From positions 186,001 to 250,000 of the forward strand of contig CAWGMO010000010.1 of the NCBI GenBank assembly GCA_963823735.1: a stretch of DNA of 64,000 nucleotides, given 5' to 3'. Position 1 is the stretch's first letter, and the number at the start of each line of letters is the position of its first letter. Of this stretch, positions 8,334 through 17,483 are shown piece after piece. The position numbers and the translations under genes were made by a program. This stretch comes from Actinoallomurus sp963823735. Lineage in GTDB: Bacteria > Actinomycetota > Actinomycetes > Streptosporangiales > Streptosporangiaceae. The notes beneath the pieces are model-generated. The model had not been told where the DNA came from and made no database searches. It was given only the letters and a program-made list of their open reading frames with translations.

Positions 8334-9077
8334 TCAGGCCGCGTAGTTGCGCATGACGCGCAGCGCCGCGGCGGCGTACGGCCCTTCGGCCGTCAGGGCC
8401 GTGCGCCCGGCGGGCAGCCGGCGCGCGCCGACCCGGCAGAACTCCCCCGCCGCGCCGCGGATCACCGACGGCGCGTCCTCGTCGCCGAACCGCCAGACCT
8501 CTCCGTCCGGCCCGGTGAGCTCGCAGCGGACCGGCCCGCCCTCCTCGCCGGCGGTCGCGAACGCGTACGGCAGGGTCCGCTGGGCGAGGCGGGCGATGTG
8601 CCGCAGCCTCGCGGTGTCGGGGTAGTCGACGCCGAGCGGGCCGGTGATGTCGAGTGCGTGGGCCCAGTGCTCGGCGAGCCGTGTCGTGGCGAGCGTGCGC
8701 GCGGAGAGGGGAACGGCGGCCCACGGGAAGCGGTCGCCGGGCCGGCAGCCGCGCAGGGCCTCGACCGACGAGCGGCTCGCGGCGCGCCAGCGTTCGTGCA
8801 CCTCGCGCCCGGTCGCTCCGCGATCGGCGGCGACCAGGCGGTCCATCAGCTCGTCCAGCGGCACGCCGTCCTCGCGGACGAAGCCCGTCCGGTCCTGGGC
8901 GATGGACGCGAGGACGAACTCCTCGGACTGGGCCAGGTGCACCACGACGTCGGCGATCGTCCAGCCGGACGCGGCGGACGGCCGGGCCCACGCGTCCGGT
9001 TCGAGCGCCGCGAGCACGGCGTCGAGCCGCGCGTACTCGGCGGCGAGATCGTCGAACACGCTCGTCTCAGAGTCCAT
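8334..9077 (-). CDS. TIGR03084-type DinB/maleylpyruvate-isomerase-fold metal-binding protein
   Basis: 247 residues. The N-terminal mycothiol-dependent DinB-like helical bundle carries the metal His in TIADVVVHLAQSEE, with further His in LAEHWAHALDI. The second half (about 160-247) is the C-terminal alpha/beta domain usual for the TIGR03084 group. Members are actinobacterial proteins assumed to use mycothiol or metal in detoxification or isomerisation; the substrate is unknown. A TetR-type palindrome lies 12 bases upstream of the start. Confidence 0.8.
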   Translation of the reverse strand: MDSETSVFDDLAAEYARLDAVLAALEPDAWARPSAASGWTIADVVVHLAQSEEFVLASIAQDRTGFVREDGVPLDELMDRLVAADRGATGREVHERWRAASRSSVEALRGCRPGDRFPWAAVPLSARTLATTRLAEHWAHALDITGPLGVDYPDTARLRHIARLAQRTLPYAFATAGEEGGPVRCELTGPDGEVWRFGDEDAPSVIRGAAGEFCRVGARRLPAGRTALTAEGPYAAAALRVMRNYAA

Positions 9078-9088
9078 ACGACCACCGT

Positions 9089-9105
9089 ACCGAATGACGT
9101 TCGGT
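9089..9105. promoter_or_regulatory. TetR-type palindrome upstream of the DinB-like gene
   Basis: Perfect inverted repeat ACCGAA-tgacg-TTCGGT immediately upstream of the start at 9077. The sequence differs from the 721/7301 operators, so another TetR-like repressor, not identified here, would act on it. Confidence 0.5.
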
Positions 9106-9122
9106 CAGGGTCGCCGCCGCGC

Positions 9123-11183
9123 CTACGAACCCCGTACGCCGTTCCTCGCGATCGAGCCGAGCCAGAGGAGGTCACGGGCGCGGGTCATGGCGACGAAGAG
9201 CTGCCGCCGGTGGAGTTCGGCGCGCTCGCCGTCCATGTCGCCGGGAGGGCCGGCGTCGTGGTCGGGCAGGAAGACGTACTTGAACTCCAGGCCCTTGGCG
9301 CGCTGGTACGTACCGACCTTCACCGCCGCGATGGGCCGCCCGTCGTAGTGGTCCAGCTTCGTCACGGGCAGACCCGCGCGGGCTAGGACGCGTTCGTACT
9401 CCGCGACGTCCTTGCGCGACCGGCACAGGACCGCGGTGTCGGCGAGCGGAACGCTCTCCGGCGACGCCGGCAGCGCCGCGACGGCCTCGACCAGCCGCCG
9501 GTCATGGTCGGTACGGTCGGCGGCGTCCACGCGGATCACCTGCCCGTCGTGGTAGGTGAGGTCGACCGTTCGGTGGCCGTTCGGCATCGGCCCCTCCAGG
9601 TCGTCGTACGGGTCGTCCGCGACCAGCTCCATCGCGGCCTGGAGGATCCCGGCGGCGTTGCGGTAGTTGGTACGCAACACCACCCCGCGCCCCTTGATCC
9701 CGATGCCGGCCTCGGCGAGCCGGAATCCGCCGGGGTACACCGCCTGCTGTCCGTCGCCGATCAGCAGCAACCCGTTCGGGGCGTCCCCGGCCAGCGCGTG
9801 CAGCAACCGGACGCCGATGAGGGTGAGGTCCTGCACCTCGTCCACGATGACCGCGGCGTACGGCGGGTCGGCGGGGCGTCTCCGGAGCTCCCTCAGGGCG
9901 GCGAGGAGCACGTCGTTGAAGTCATAGACGCCGCGCCGGTCGCGCAGCATCTCGTACTCCTCGTACAGCAGCCACGCCGCCTCCCGGTGCGCCGGCCGCA
10001 GCGCGGTACGGCGGCCGTGCCGCGTGACGGTCCGGTACTCCTCCAGCGAGGTGAGCCCGCGCCCCTTGATGACGTGGTCGATCTCCTGCTGCCAGTACGT
10101 CGGGTTCGGGTCGATGTCGGTGAGGACGCTCTCGCGGCCCGCGGCCATCCAGGCGCGGAAGAACGCGTCGTCCACCTGGCGGCCGTTCAGCGGCACGGCG
10201 ACGTCCCGCTCGGCCAGGAACGCCCGCGCCCACGTGTGCAGGCTGGTGAACTCCACCCGGCCGGCGAACGTGCCCGCCATCCGGCGGAACAGGTTCTCGT
10301 GCACGCGCGGCAGGTTGTTGACGTACGTGGTGTAGAGGATCCGGCCGGTGCTGCGGGCGGCCAGGTGGGCGGCCCGGTGCAGCCCGACGACGGTCTTGCC
10401 CGTCCCGGCGGGGCCGCTGACACGCGCGGGCCCGTTCCAGTCACGCCGGACGACGGCCACCTGGTCGGGGTGCAGGAACGTCATCCAGCGTTCGATCGGC
10501 GCGTGCATCACCGATTCCAGCTTCGCCTTCTCCACGTCCTCGGCGGCGAACAGCGCCTCCCCCGGTTCGGCGGCCGGGCTCCTCTCCTGGAGCACCGCCG
10601 CCTCGTACGCCTCGAAGGTCTTCTCCAGGTGCGCGGTCACCGCGGGCACGACCGCCGGCGCCAGCCGCTTCGGCTCGGCGATCAGCGCGTGGATCACATC
10701 GGGGTCTCCGAGCAGCCGGACCCGGCCCAGGCACGCGTCCAGCCGGCGACCGGCGAACACCATCAGCGGCCGCACCGCGACCGGCGACATCCCTAACGCG
10801 GCCACCTGTTCCTCGGCCACGAGGGTCATGTTCAGCAGCTTGCGCACCTCTCCGTCACGGTTCTCCGCACCGGCCATGAGGTGGCCGTCCTCGACCACGG
10901 GGGTGTCCCGCCACCGCTTGACGTCGATGACGAAGACCCCGCCGGGGCCGATGAGGATCATGTCGACGTTCGCCGACCGCGTCCCGGGCCACCGCCGGTC
11001 CACCAGCAACCGCCATCCGGCGGCGGTGAGGGTCACCAGCGTCGCGGCCACCCGGCGTTCCGCCTCAGCCGCCGCCTCGTACCGCCCGGCCAGGGCATAC
11101 GCTTCCCGGGAGCGGCGTGCGAGCTCCATGGCCTCCTGACGCGCACGTCGCCCCCGTTCGCCGGCCGAACCACCAGCTGCCAA
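9123..11183 (-). CDS. NERD-domain UvrD/Rep-like superfamily 1 helicase
   Basis: 686 residues. The N-terminal NERD (nuclease-related) domain spans roughly residues 50-160, with the nuclease-like core VDMILIGPGGVFVIDVKRW. The SF1 helicase follows: Walker A GPAGTGKT near residue 260, Walker B AVIVDEVQDL near 445, LLIGDGQQAVYPGG, LRTNYRN and the C-terminal motif AKGLEFKYVFLPD. It probably unwinds and possibly cuts DNA in repair or foreign-DNA control. It stands alone without defence partners, and no restriction or methylase gene is nearby. A helical, Arg/Glu/Ala-rich N-terminal extension of about 45 residues precedes NERD. Confidence 0.88.
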   Translation of the reverse strand: MAAGGSAGERGRRARQEAMELARRSREAYALAGRYEAAAEAERRVAATLVTLTAAGWRLLVDRRWPGTRSANVDMILIGPGGVFVIDVKRWRDTPVVEDGHLMAGAENRDGEVRKLLNMTLVAEEQVAALGMSPVAVRPLMVFAGRRLDACLGRVRLLGDPDVIHALIAEPKRLAPAVVPAVTAHLEKTFEAYEAAVLQERSPAAEPGEALFAAEDVEKAKLESVMHAPIERWMTFLHPDQVAVVRRDWNGPARVSGPAGTGKTVVGLHRAAHLAARSTGRILYTTYVNNLPRVHENLFRRMAGTFAGRVEFTSLHTWARAFLAERDVAVPLNGRQVDDAFFRAWMAAGRESVLTDIDPNPTYWQQEIDHVIKGRGLTSLEEYRTVTRHGRRTALRPAHREAAWLLYEEYEMLRDRRGVYDFNDVLLAALRELRRRPADPPYAAVIVDEVQDLTLIGVRLLHALAGDAPNGLLLIGDGQQAVYPGGFRLAEAGIGIKGRGVVLRTNYRNAAGILQAAMELVADDPYDDLEGPMPNGHRTVDLTYHDGQVIRVDAADRTDHDRRLVEAVAALPASPESVPLADTAVLCRSRKDVAEYERVLARAGLPVTKLDHYDGRPIAAVKVGTYQRAKGLEFKYVFLPDHDAGPPGDMDGERAELHRRQLFVAMTRARDLLWLGSIARNGVRGS

Positions 11184-11283
11184 TGCCTGCTCCTCACCGA
11201 AAAGATGCGATCGTCAACAGATAGCAACAATCGGGACGAGCCGGAAGATCAAAAACATTCCAGTACCGGTCCGAGGAGGGAAA

Positions 11284-11727
11284 ATGAGCCACCAGGTCAC
11301 CTGTACGGAGGTCGCGGCCCGTCCGACCGCGATGGTCGCCGCGACGACCACGTGGCCGGAGTTCCCATCGCTGTGGACCGAGCTCCTGAACGAGGTGTGG
11401 ACCTGCCTGCGCGCGGGCGGAATCGACCGCGGCTGCCGCAACGTCATGCTGTACCTGGACGACGTGCCGCACGTCGAGGTCGGCGTCGAACTGGACCGGC
11501 CGTGCCCCCTCACCGGACGCGTCGTGGCGTCGGCCCTGCCCGCGGGCCAGGTGGCGATGACCGTGCACCGCGGATCGTACGCCGGGCTGGAGTCGGCGCA
11601 CCGGGCCGTACTGGACTGGTGCGCCGCCAACGGCCGGTCGCCGGCCGGCCCGCGCTGGGAGGTCTACGGCCCGCACAGCGACGACCCCGCCGAGGTCTGG
11701 ACCGAGGTCTACCACCTCCTGGCGTGA
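11284..11727 (+). CDS. GyrI-like small-molecule-binding domain protein
   Basis: 147 residues, a stand-alone GyrI-like/AraC effector-binding (SHS2-type) fold. The pattern of two half domains is visible: PTAMVAATTTWPEFPSLWTEL, then VEVGVELDRP, LPAGQVAMTVHRGSYAGL and WEVYGPHSDDP with the terminal EVYHLL. Such proteins bind xenobiotics or hydrolyse cyclopropanoids. GTG/ATG choice: the ATG at 11284 follows GAGGGAAA. It is divergent from the helicase gene by 100 bp. Ligand unknown. Confidence 0.75.
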   Translation: MSHQVTCTEVAARPTAMVAATTTWPEFPSLWTELLNEVWTCLRAGGIDRGCRNVMLYLDDVPHVEVGVELDRPCPLTGRVVASALPAGQVAMTVHRGSYAGLESAHRAVLDWCAANGRSPAGPRWEVYGPHSDDPAEVWTEVYHLLA

Positions 11728-11736
11728 TCCCGCCGG

Positions 11737-14451
11737 TCAGCGCTGGACGAACACCGCCGCCGTACGCCCGGGGACGGTGAAGGTTCCGGTGGCCGGGTCG
11801 AACGCCGCCTGCTTCACGACCGGGTCCGCGCCGCCGCGCTGCACCGGGTGGAGCGCCTGCCGCGTGCCGGTCAGCCCGGCGACGGTCTGCCGCGCCGTGC
11901 CGGGGCTCGCGTTGAAGACCACGGTGATCGACCGGTACGTATGCAGGCCCGCGCCGTCGAGGTGCATGGTGATCACGCCCGGGACCTGGGCGGCCGTACC
12001 GGAGAGCGGGAAGGACACGCGCTTCTGCACGGAGGCCAGGTCGTTCAGGGCGAAGAGCGGCGAGGAGCGCTTGATGGCCAGGAACTGCTCGTACTGACGG
12101 CCCGCGGCGTTGATCGCGTCGCAGCCGGGCACCAGTGCGCGGTCGGCCAGCAGCGGCTTGGCGTACGGCCAGAACGACGTGTTGTCCTTCGCCGCCGGCA
12201 GGCCGTGGCCGAAGCCGTTGCCGTCCTCGCACCGCCACTGGATCTGGTTGAACCAGGTGCCGCTGTTGTAGGAGTTGCCGTCCAGCGACTTGGAGCGCAT
12301 CAGGTCGCTGCCGGCCACCGCGAACGCCGGGGCCTGGCTGAGCGTCGGCAGCGCGAGGGCGAGGGACTGCGCACGCGCGCGGCCGGCCATCGTGGTGGCG
12401 GTGGGCAGCTTGTAGGTGAGCGCGTCGTACAGGTCGAGGTTGTCGTGCGCGTCGACGTAGGTGATGGCCTCACCGGGAGCGGCGGTGTAGCCGGCGGGTG
12501 AGCCGTTGTAGTCGACCTGGGCGCCGGTCACGGTCTTCCCGGTGGCGTCGGTGAAGGCGTACTTCGCCAGGTTCCCGGTCAGGCCCACCTCGACCAGGTC
12601 CGTGTCGTGCAGCAGCGTCGTCTTCTGCTGCTCGGCGGTGCCGTTGACGTCATCGCCGTTCGGGTCGGTGAACAGGCCGGAGGCGAAGCCCTGCACATGC
12701 GGGTTCGAGTCGAACGGCGAGCCGCCCCGCGCGGCGTCCCGCAGCCGGTCGTTGAAGGTGGCGATGCCGGTGCCGGCCATGTTGGCCTGGTCGGCGTTGA
12801 CGAACCGCGCGTTGTTCGCCGCCGCGCCGAAGTTCCAGCCCTCGCCGTACAGGAACTCACTGCGGCCCGTACGGTCCAGCGCGGCGCGTACGTCGAGGAA
12901 GGTCTGCTTGGGGTCGATGCCCATCAGGTCGAAGCGGAAGCCGTCCACGTGGTACTCGGTGGCCCAGGTGCGGGTGGAGTCCACGACCAGCTTGTTCATC
13001 ATGGCGTGCTCGGGCGCGGTGTCCGCGCAGCAGCTGTCGGTCGTGACGGCGCCGGTGTCGGAGAGCCGCTGGTAGTAGCCGGGGACGATCTGGTCGAGCA
13101 CCGAGTCGGGGTCCTGACCCGAGGCGGCCGTGTGGTTGTAGACGACGTCCATCACCACGCGCAGCCCGGCGCGGTGCAGGGCCGCGACCATCCGCCGGAA
13201 CTCCACGGTGCGCGCCGTCCCCTCGGGATCGGTCGCGTACGAGCCCTTGGGCACCGTGTAGTGCCGGGGGTTGTAACCCCAGTCGTACGCGTCGGTGCCG
13301 GCCACCTTTCCGACGCAGGCCTGCTGCTGGTCGGAGTCGGGCGCGTACGACGCCAGGTCGCACGGCGGCGTGGCCTGGTCGCCCTTGGCGTCGGGGACAC
13401 CGGCGAAGTCGAAGGCGGGCATCACGTGGACCGTGGTGACCCCGGCCTTGGCCAGGCTCCGCAGGTGCCGCATGCCGGCGGAGTCCTGGTCCGTGAAGGC
13501 CAGGTACGTGCCGCGGTGCGCGGCCGGGACGGTGCCGTCGGCGTCCGAGAAGTCGCCGATGTGCAGTTCCTGGATCTGCTGCCTCCCTGCGGGTACGGCG
13601 CCGGGCGACCGCTCTGACGACCAGCCCTGGGGTGCCAGCGCCGGGTCGTCGAGGGAGACGATCTCGCTACGGCGGCCGTCCGTGGACAGGGCCAGCGAGT
13701 ACGGGTCGGTGACGTGGTTCGTGACGAAGCCCCGCACCGACGGCGCCCAGACGTTCACCTGGTACAGGTAGTACTTGCCCTTCCACGACGCGTCGCCGGT
13801 CACCGACCAGACGCCGCTGCCGTCGTCGCGGCGCATGGGGACCATCCGCGCGTCACTCGCGTCGGCGGTGTCGTACAGCTCCAGGGCGACGGTGCGCGCG
13901 GTGGGCGCCCACACCGACAGGGTCGGCCTTCCGGCCCGGTCGGTCACCGCGCCCAGCCGGGCGTGCCCGGCCTTCGGCGCGTAGATCGCGTCCAGCGCGC
14001 CGGCGGCCTGGACGCCGGTGGTGGCGACGACGTCGCCGCCGGCCGCGCGCTCGGTCAGGACGAGGTCGCCGCGCAGCGCGGCGGTGGCCTTGCTCCGATC
14101 AGCGGGGTCGACGGCGAAGGCCGCGTAGCTCACGAGGTTCGGGTAGGCGGCCCGCTGCGCCGCCGTCAGGCCTCCGGAGACCGGCTTCAGGCGAAGCGCG
14201 TCACTTGAGGAGTAGACGAGGGAGACGGCGTCGGCCGGGTCGTGCGCCCAGCCCGCCGGGACCGCGACGGTGTCCGCGTCGATCCACTGCGCCTCGGCCG
14301 CCGGCGCCGCGGCGGCCGTTCCGGCGCTCTGCGGCCACGCCGCGACCGCACCGGCCATCACCAGGGCGACCAGCGCGTTCTCCGTGCGCCGCAGCGAACG
14401 GCGGGTACGACCCGCCGCGCGTGTCCCGCGCCATGCCGTATCCGGCCCCAT
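11737..14451 (-). CDS. pulA: Secreted pullulanase-type alpha-1,6-glucosidase (GH13)
   Basis: 904 residues. A signal peptide (basic RTRRSLRRTENA, then a hydrophobic stretch and AAAA before APAAEAQW) indicates export. An N-terminal pullulanase beta domain and a CBM48-like region (LSVWAPTARTVALELYD) are followed by a GH13 barrel: YDWGYNPRHYTVPKGSYATD, VVMDVVYNHT, nucleophile Asp in GFRFDLMGID, acid Glu in LYGEGWNF, and transition-state Asp in YVDAHDNLDL. A C-terminal pullulanase-specific domain ends the protein. It cleaves alpha-1,6 branches of pullulan or starch outside the cell. Tandem palindromic operators 100-140 bp upstream suggest LacI-type control by sugars. Confidence 0.92.
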   Translation of the reverse strand: MGPDTAWRGTRAAGRTRRSLRRTENALVALVMAGAVAAWPQSAGTAAAAPAAEAQWIDADTVAVPAGWAHDPADAVSLVYSSSDALRLKPVSGGLTAAQRAAYPNLVSYAAFAVDPADRSKATAALRGDLVLTERAAGGDVVATTGVQAAGALDAIYAPKAGHARLGAVTDRAGRPTLSVWAPTARTVALELYDTADASDARMVPMRRDDGSGVWSVTGDASWKGKYYLYQVNVWAPSVRGFVTNHVTDPYSLALSTDGRRSEIVSLDDPALAPQGWSSERSPGAVPAGRQQIQELHIGDFSDADGTVPAAHRGTYLAFTDQDSAGMRHLRSLAKAGVTTVHVMPAFDFAGVPDAKGDQATPPCDLASYAPDSDQQQACVGKVAGTDAYDWGYNPRHYTVPKGSYATDPEGTARTVEFRRMVAALHRAGLRVVMDVVYNHTAASGQDPDSVLDQIVPGYYQRLSDTGAVTTDSCCADTAPEHAMMNKLVVDSTRTWATEYHVDGFRFDLMGIDPKQTFLDVRAALDRTGRSEFLYGEGWNFGAAANNARFVNADQANMAGTGIATFNDRLRDAARGGSPFDSNPHVQGFASGLFTDPNGDDVNGTAEQQKTTLLHDTDLVEVGLTGNLAKYAFTDATGKTVTGAQVDYNGSPAGYTAAPGEAITYVDAHDNLDLYDALTYKLPTATTMAGRARAQSLALALPTLSQAPAFAVAGSDLMRSKSLDGNSYNSGTWFNQIQWRCEDGNGFGHGLPAAKDNTSFWPYAKPLLADRALVPGCDAINAAGRQYEQFLAIKRSSPLFALNDLASVQKRVSFPLSGTAAQVPGVITMHLDGAGLHTYRSITVVFNASPGTARQTVAGLTGTRQALHPVQRGGADPVVKQAAFDPATGTFTVPGRTAAVFVQR

Positions 14452-14554
14452 TGCCAGCCACCCTTCTCAGCACCAAGCCCGAATCGTGGTGGTGGCCGCG
14501 AGTACTGTCAAGCGCGGTCGTGGCCGTTCGGCGTTGACGTCGCGGATCATTTGG

Positions 14555-14591
14555 CAACGCCGCGTTGAAGCCAACCTCAACGCGGCGTTGA
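14555..14591. promoter_or_regulatory. Tandem palindromic operators (CAACGC/GCGTTG) between pulA and the NRPS cluster
   Basis: Two adjacent palindromes, CAACGC-c-GCGTTG (14555-14567) and TCAACGC-g-GCGTTGA (14577-14591). The pair also forms a perfect 14-bp inverted repeat (14555-14568 against 14577-14590) with an 8-base spacer. A further half-site GCGTTGA lies at 14531-14537. Central-CG palindromes of this kind are typical of LacI-family operators. They lie 104 bp upstream of pulA and 38 bp upstream of the plus-strand cluster start, so either promoter could be controlled. Confidence 0.6.
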
Positions 14592-14628
14592 TACCGGAAA
14601 TGATTACCGGTGATTAGACTTCGCGAAC

Positions 14629-15207
14629 GTGGTGACCACCGATGGCGACTCGCGTTTTATTCCGCTCGACATTGCGGCGAATTGCGGCAACGTCGGCACG
14701 ACGACCGCTGCCAATTTGGCCGACGGCGCGTTCAACGTATGGGGAAACTCGCTATCAGTGGACAGTTTCCCGGGCGCCAGTACACGGCTGGGCGGGATTC
14801 CCCTGGAGCTGACCGAATGGGGCGACGGCAGGCCCGACAACATCCGTTGTGAGGGCCAGTACATCGAAACGCCGGGAAACCTCGTCGACTGGTTGTACGT
14901 CCTCGCCGCCGGAGAACGCAGGGCCGAGGACGACATGGCGTTGCATTTTCGCGACGGCACGGTCGACTTCGCGCCTCTCAGGGTCTCGGACTTCTGGGTG
15001 GGCGAGGCCGCGTTCGGCGAGCGCGCGATGGTGGAGTCCCAGGTCATGCACTATCCGCACCATGTGCAGCAACGCGTGACCGGACGGCTGTGGCTGGAGC
15101 GCGTCCCGGTGGTGCGCCAAACCGAGCTCGTCGGATGCCGGCTGCCGAAGAACGCGGCGATTCACATCTTCGCGATGACCCTCCGACTCGCCGAATCGTA
15201 CGAGTAG
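14629..15207 (+). CDS. Hypothetical protein, possible carbohydrate-binding-like beta-sandwich
   Basis: 192 residues, start GTG 14629. No signal peptide. The sequence is rich in aromatic-glycine beta strands: FIPLDIAANCGN, GNSLSVDSFPG, DNIRCEGQYIETP, WLYVLAAGERRAED, LHFRDGT, LRVSDFWVGE, and a C-terminal KNAAIHIFAMTLRL. This pattern resembles the beta-sandwich modules attached to some mannosidase/fucosidase-type enzymes, but here it stands alone. It is the first gene of the biosynthetic operon, 12 bases before the BtrH-like gene. Its role in the pathway is unknown; a binding or cyclase-like function would be speculation. Confidence 0.6.
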   Translation: MVTTDGDSRFIPLDIAANCGNVGTTTAANLADGAFNVWGNSLSVDSFPGASTRLGGIPLELTEWGDGRPDNIRCEGQYIETPGNLVDWLYVLAAGERRAEDDMALHFRDGTVDFAPLRVSDFWVGEAAFGERAMVESQVMHYPHHVQQRVTGRLWLERVPVVRQTELVGCRLPKNAAIHIFAMTLRLAESYE

Positions 15208-15219
15208 AAGGGGTCAACG

Positions 15220-16242
15220 ATGACCGACGCCATCTCCCTGTGTGCGAAATTGAGAGATCCGATCCGCACATGGTATCGAGACCCGGTGAGTTGCCTGCAA
15301 GCGTGCCTGGCGATGGTGATCGAGCACGCCGGGCATGATCCGCTCGAGGTGCTGGGCCTGGCCTGGGAGTTCAATCATCTGCCCGGAGACGTGAAGCGCG
15401 AGGAGTTCTACTTTCCGTGCCGTTTTCCCGGCGACCCGGCGCACAGTATCGCCCCCTATCACGAGTTGACGTCGGAATGGCATGCGCCCGCCGGCGACGA
15501 CGGGCTGCGCTACCTCGCGGAGATGGTCGGTGAGAACCGGCCGGTCATCGCCGCCGTCGACAACTATTTCCTGCCGTTCAGGCCCGCGTACCACGACGTG
15601 CACGCCGCGCACCTCGTGGTGGTGACCGGCGTCGACGCCGGAAAGGTGTCGGTGGCCGACCCCACTCCCCCGTCGTTCGACGCCGCCATCGACGCGCGCG
15701 ATTTCCTGAACGCCTGGGGATCGGCGAACAGCGCCGACGACCAGGACGTCTTCTTCAGCAGTTCACCGATCGGCCGCCGCTGCCTCATGGTGACGCCGCC
15801 GGAGGTGGTGCCGCCGCTCGACGAGGCGCGGCTGCACACGGCGCTTCGGGACAACATCGCGGGCATGCGGGCCGCCTCCGCCGGCACGGCGTGGACGGGT
15901 CTGGACGGTCTGGACCGCTACCTGGCATACGTGACGGCGCGTGCGGCGGACAAGGACGCCGAGGCGCTCGCGGACGTGTACCCGTTCGGCTGGGCCATGC
16001 AGGCCCAGGCGTACCTGCACGCCGAGCTGCTGCGGGCGTGCGCGGCGCGGTGGCGGCGGCCCGTGCTCGGTGAGGCGGCGCGCCGCGTGGCGGCCGTGGC
16101 GAACGCCTGGACCGGGCTGCGCGTGTCGGCCGGTCACGGAGGCTCCGACCCGACGATCGCGGACACCGTCGAACGGCACTGCCGGCGGCTGCGCCGGCAG
16201 TACGAGCAGGCGGTCGAGGCACTGGACGAGGTGGTCGCATGA
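15220..16242 (+). CDS. BtrH-like acyltransferase (butirosin BtrH N-terminal/C39-like fold)
   Basis: 340 residues. The N-terminal papain/C39-like half has a candidate nucleophile in PVSCLQACLAMVIEHAG (about residues 24-40), His in VHAAHLVVVTGVD and Asp in VSVADPTPP. The C-terminal helical domain (from about 190) matches the DUF4872-type tail of BtrH proteins. In butirosin biosynthesis BtrH moves an acyl chain from an acyl carrier protein onto an aminoglycoside amine. In this cluster it could transfer a carrier-bound acyl or peptidyl group to an amine instead of, or in addition to, the thioesterase. The stop overlaps the aminotransferase start (ATGA). Confidence 0.75.
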   Translation: MTDAISLCAKLRDPIRTWYRDPVSCLQACLAMVIEHAGHDPLEVLGLAWEFNHLPGDVKREEFYFPCRFPGDPAHSIAPYHELTSEWHAPAGDDGLRYLAEMVGENRPVIAAVDNYFLPFRPAYHDVHAAHLVVVTGVDAGKVSVADPTPPSFDAAIDARDFLNAWGSANSADDQDVFFSSSPIGRRCLMVTPPEVVPPLDEARLHTALRDNIAGMRAASAGTAWTGLDGLDRYLAYVTARAADKDAEALADVYPFGWAMQAQAYLHAELLRACAARWRRPVLGEAARRVAAVANAWTGLRVSAGHGGSDPTIADTVERHCRRLRRQYEQAVEALDEVVA

Positions 16243-17483
16243 CGAAGCTGGCGATGTTCGGCGGTTCCCCGGCGGTGCCCCCCGGTCTGCGGCGCGTGAC
16301 CTGGCCCATCATCACCGACGACGACCGGAAGGCCGTTCTCGGCGTGCTCGACGACGGGCGGCTGGTCGCCAACGCCGACGGCGAGACCGAGGTGCCCGGC
16401 CTGGAGGAGGAGTGGGCCCAGCGGGTGGGCGCGCCGCACTGCGTCGCGGTCTCCAACGGGACCTCCGCCCTGCGGCTCATCCTCGACGGGCTCGGCATCG
16501 GATCGGGCGACGAGGTGATCGTGCCCGCCCTGAGCTTCATCGCCAGCGGCCTGGCACCGGTCCACCAGGGCGCCGTCCCGGTGTTCGCCGACGTCGACGG
16601 CGAGGACTACACCATCGACCCGGACGAGATCGAGGCGCGGATCACCCCGCGTACCAAGGCGATCATGCCCGTGCACCTGCACGGCCTGTCCGCCGACATG
16701 GACCGGATCGGCGCCATCGCCGCCCGGCACGGCCTGGCGGTGATCGAGGACGCCGCCCAGGCGCACGGCACCACGTGGCGCGGCCGGTGCGTCGGCACCA
16801 TCGGCGACGCCGGCGCCTTCAGCCTCCAGATGACGAAGAACCTGCCGACCTGCGGAGAGGGCGGCCTGATCACCACCGCGGACGCCGAGCTGGCCGAGCA
16901 CATCCGAAGGGCCCGCCAGTTCGGTGAGGTCATCGAGGCCGGCCGGGCGCGCGACTACGTTTCGACGCAGCTCGGCTGGAACGAGAAGCTGAACCCGATC
17001 CAGGCGGCGTTCGCCCGCTCGCAGCTACGCAGGTTCGACGCCTACGAGGCGCGGCGGGCGCAGAACATCACGGCGTTCCTGGACCGGATCGCCGAGCTGC
17101 CCGGCATCCAGGTGCCGAGGCCGACCGAGCACAGCTCGCACGCGTTCCACATCATCCGGCTGCGGTTCCGCCCGGACGAGGCCGGTCTGGACGGGGTGCG
17201 CCCCGGCGCCATGCGCCGCGCGCTCCGCCGGGTGCTGCGGGCGGAGGGCGTGCCGATGTCGCAGTACCAGCTCATGCCGCTGCCCGACCAGGACGTGTTC
17301 GGTACGGCCGGCGGTGACTGGCCGGTGACCCGCGCGGTCATCGAGGACTCCCTGACCCTGCAGAAGCGCCACCTGCATCCGGATTCGGGGCCGCTGCTGG
17401 AACGGTACGCGGACGGCTTCGCGAAGGTCTGGGCGAATCTGGACACTGTCGCGGCGATGGCGAAGGCCGAGGGGACGGCATGA
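16239..17483 (+). CDS. DegT/DnrJ/EryC1/StrS-family PLP aminotransferase
   Basis: 414 residues. The PLP-lysine is in FSLQMTKNLPTCGEGG (about residue 190), with the Asp/Gln region VIEDAAQAHGTTW and the N-terminal SNGTSALRLIL. Family members aminate keto-sugars or cyclitols, and a few act on other ketones. Here it could supply the amination step on a ketone produced by the transketolase genes of the same cluster, or build another amine unit. It is coupled to neighbours by 4-base overlaps on both sides. The substrate is inferred, not shown. Confidence 0.88.
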   Translation: MTKLAMFGGSPAVPPGLRRVTWPIITDDDRKAVLGVLDDGRLVANADGETEVPGLEEEWAQRVGAPHCVAVSNGTSALRLILDGLGIGSGDEVIVPALSFIASGLAPVHQGAVPVFADVDGEDYTIDPDEIEARITPRTKAIMPVHLHGLSADMDRIGAIAARHGLAVIEDAAQAHGTTWRGRCVGTIGDAGAFSLQMTKNLPTCGEGGLITTADAELAEHIRRARQFGEVIEAGRARDYVSTQLGWNEKLNPIQAAFARSQLRRFDAYEARRAQNITAFLDRIAELPGIQVPRPTEHSSHAFHIIRLRFRPDEAGLDGVRPGAMRRALRRVLRAEGVPMSQYQLMPLPDQDVFGTAGGDWPVTRAVIEDSLTLQKRHLHPDSGPLLERYADGFAKVWANLDTVAAMAKAEGTA

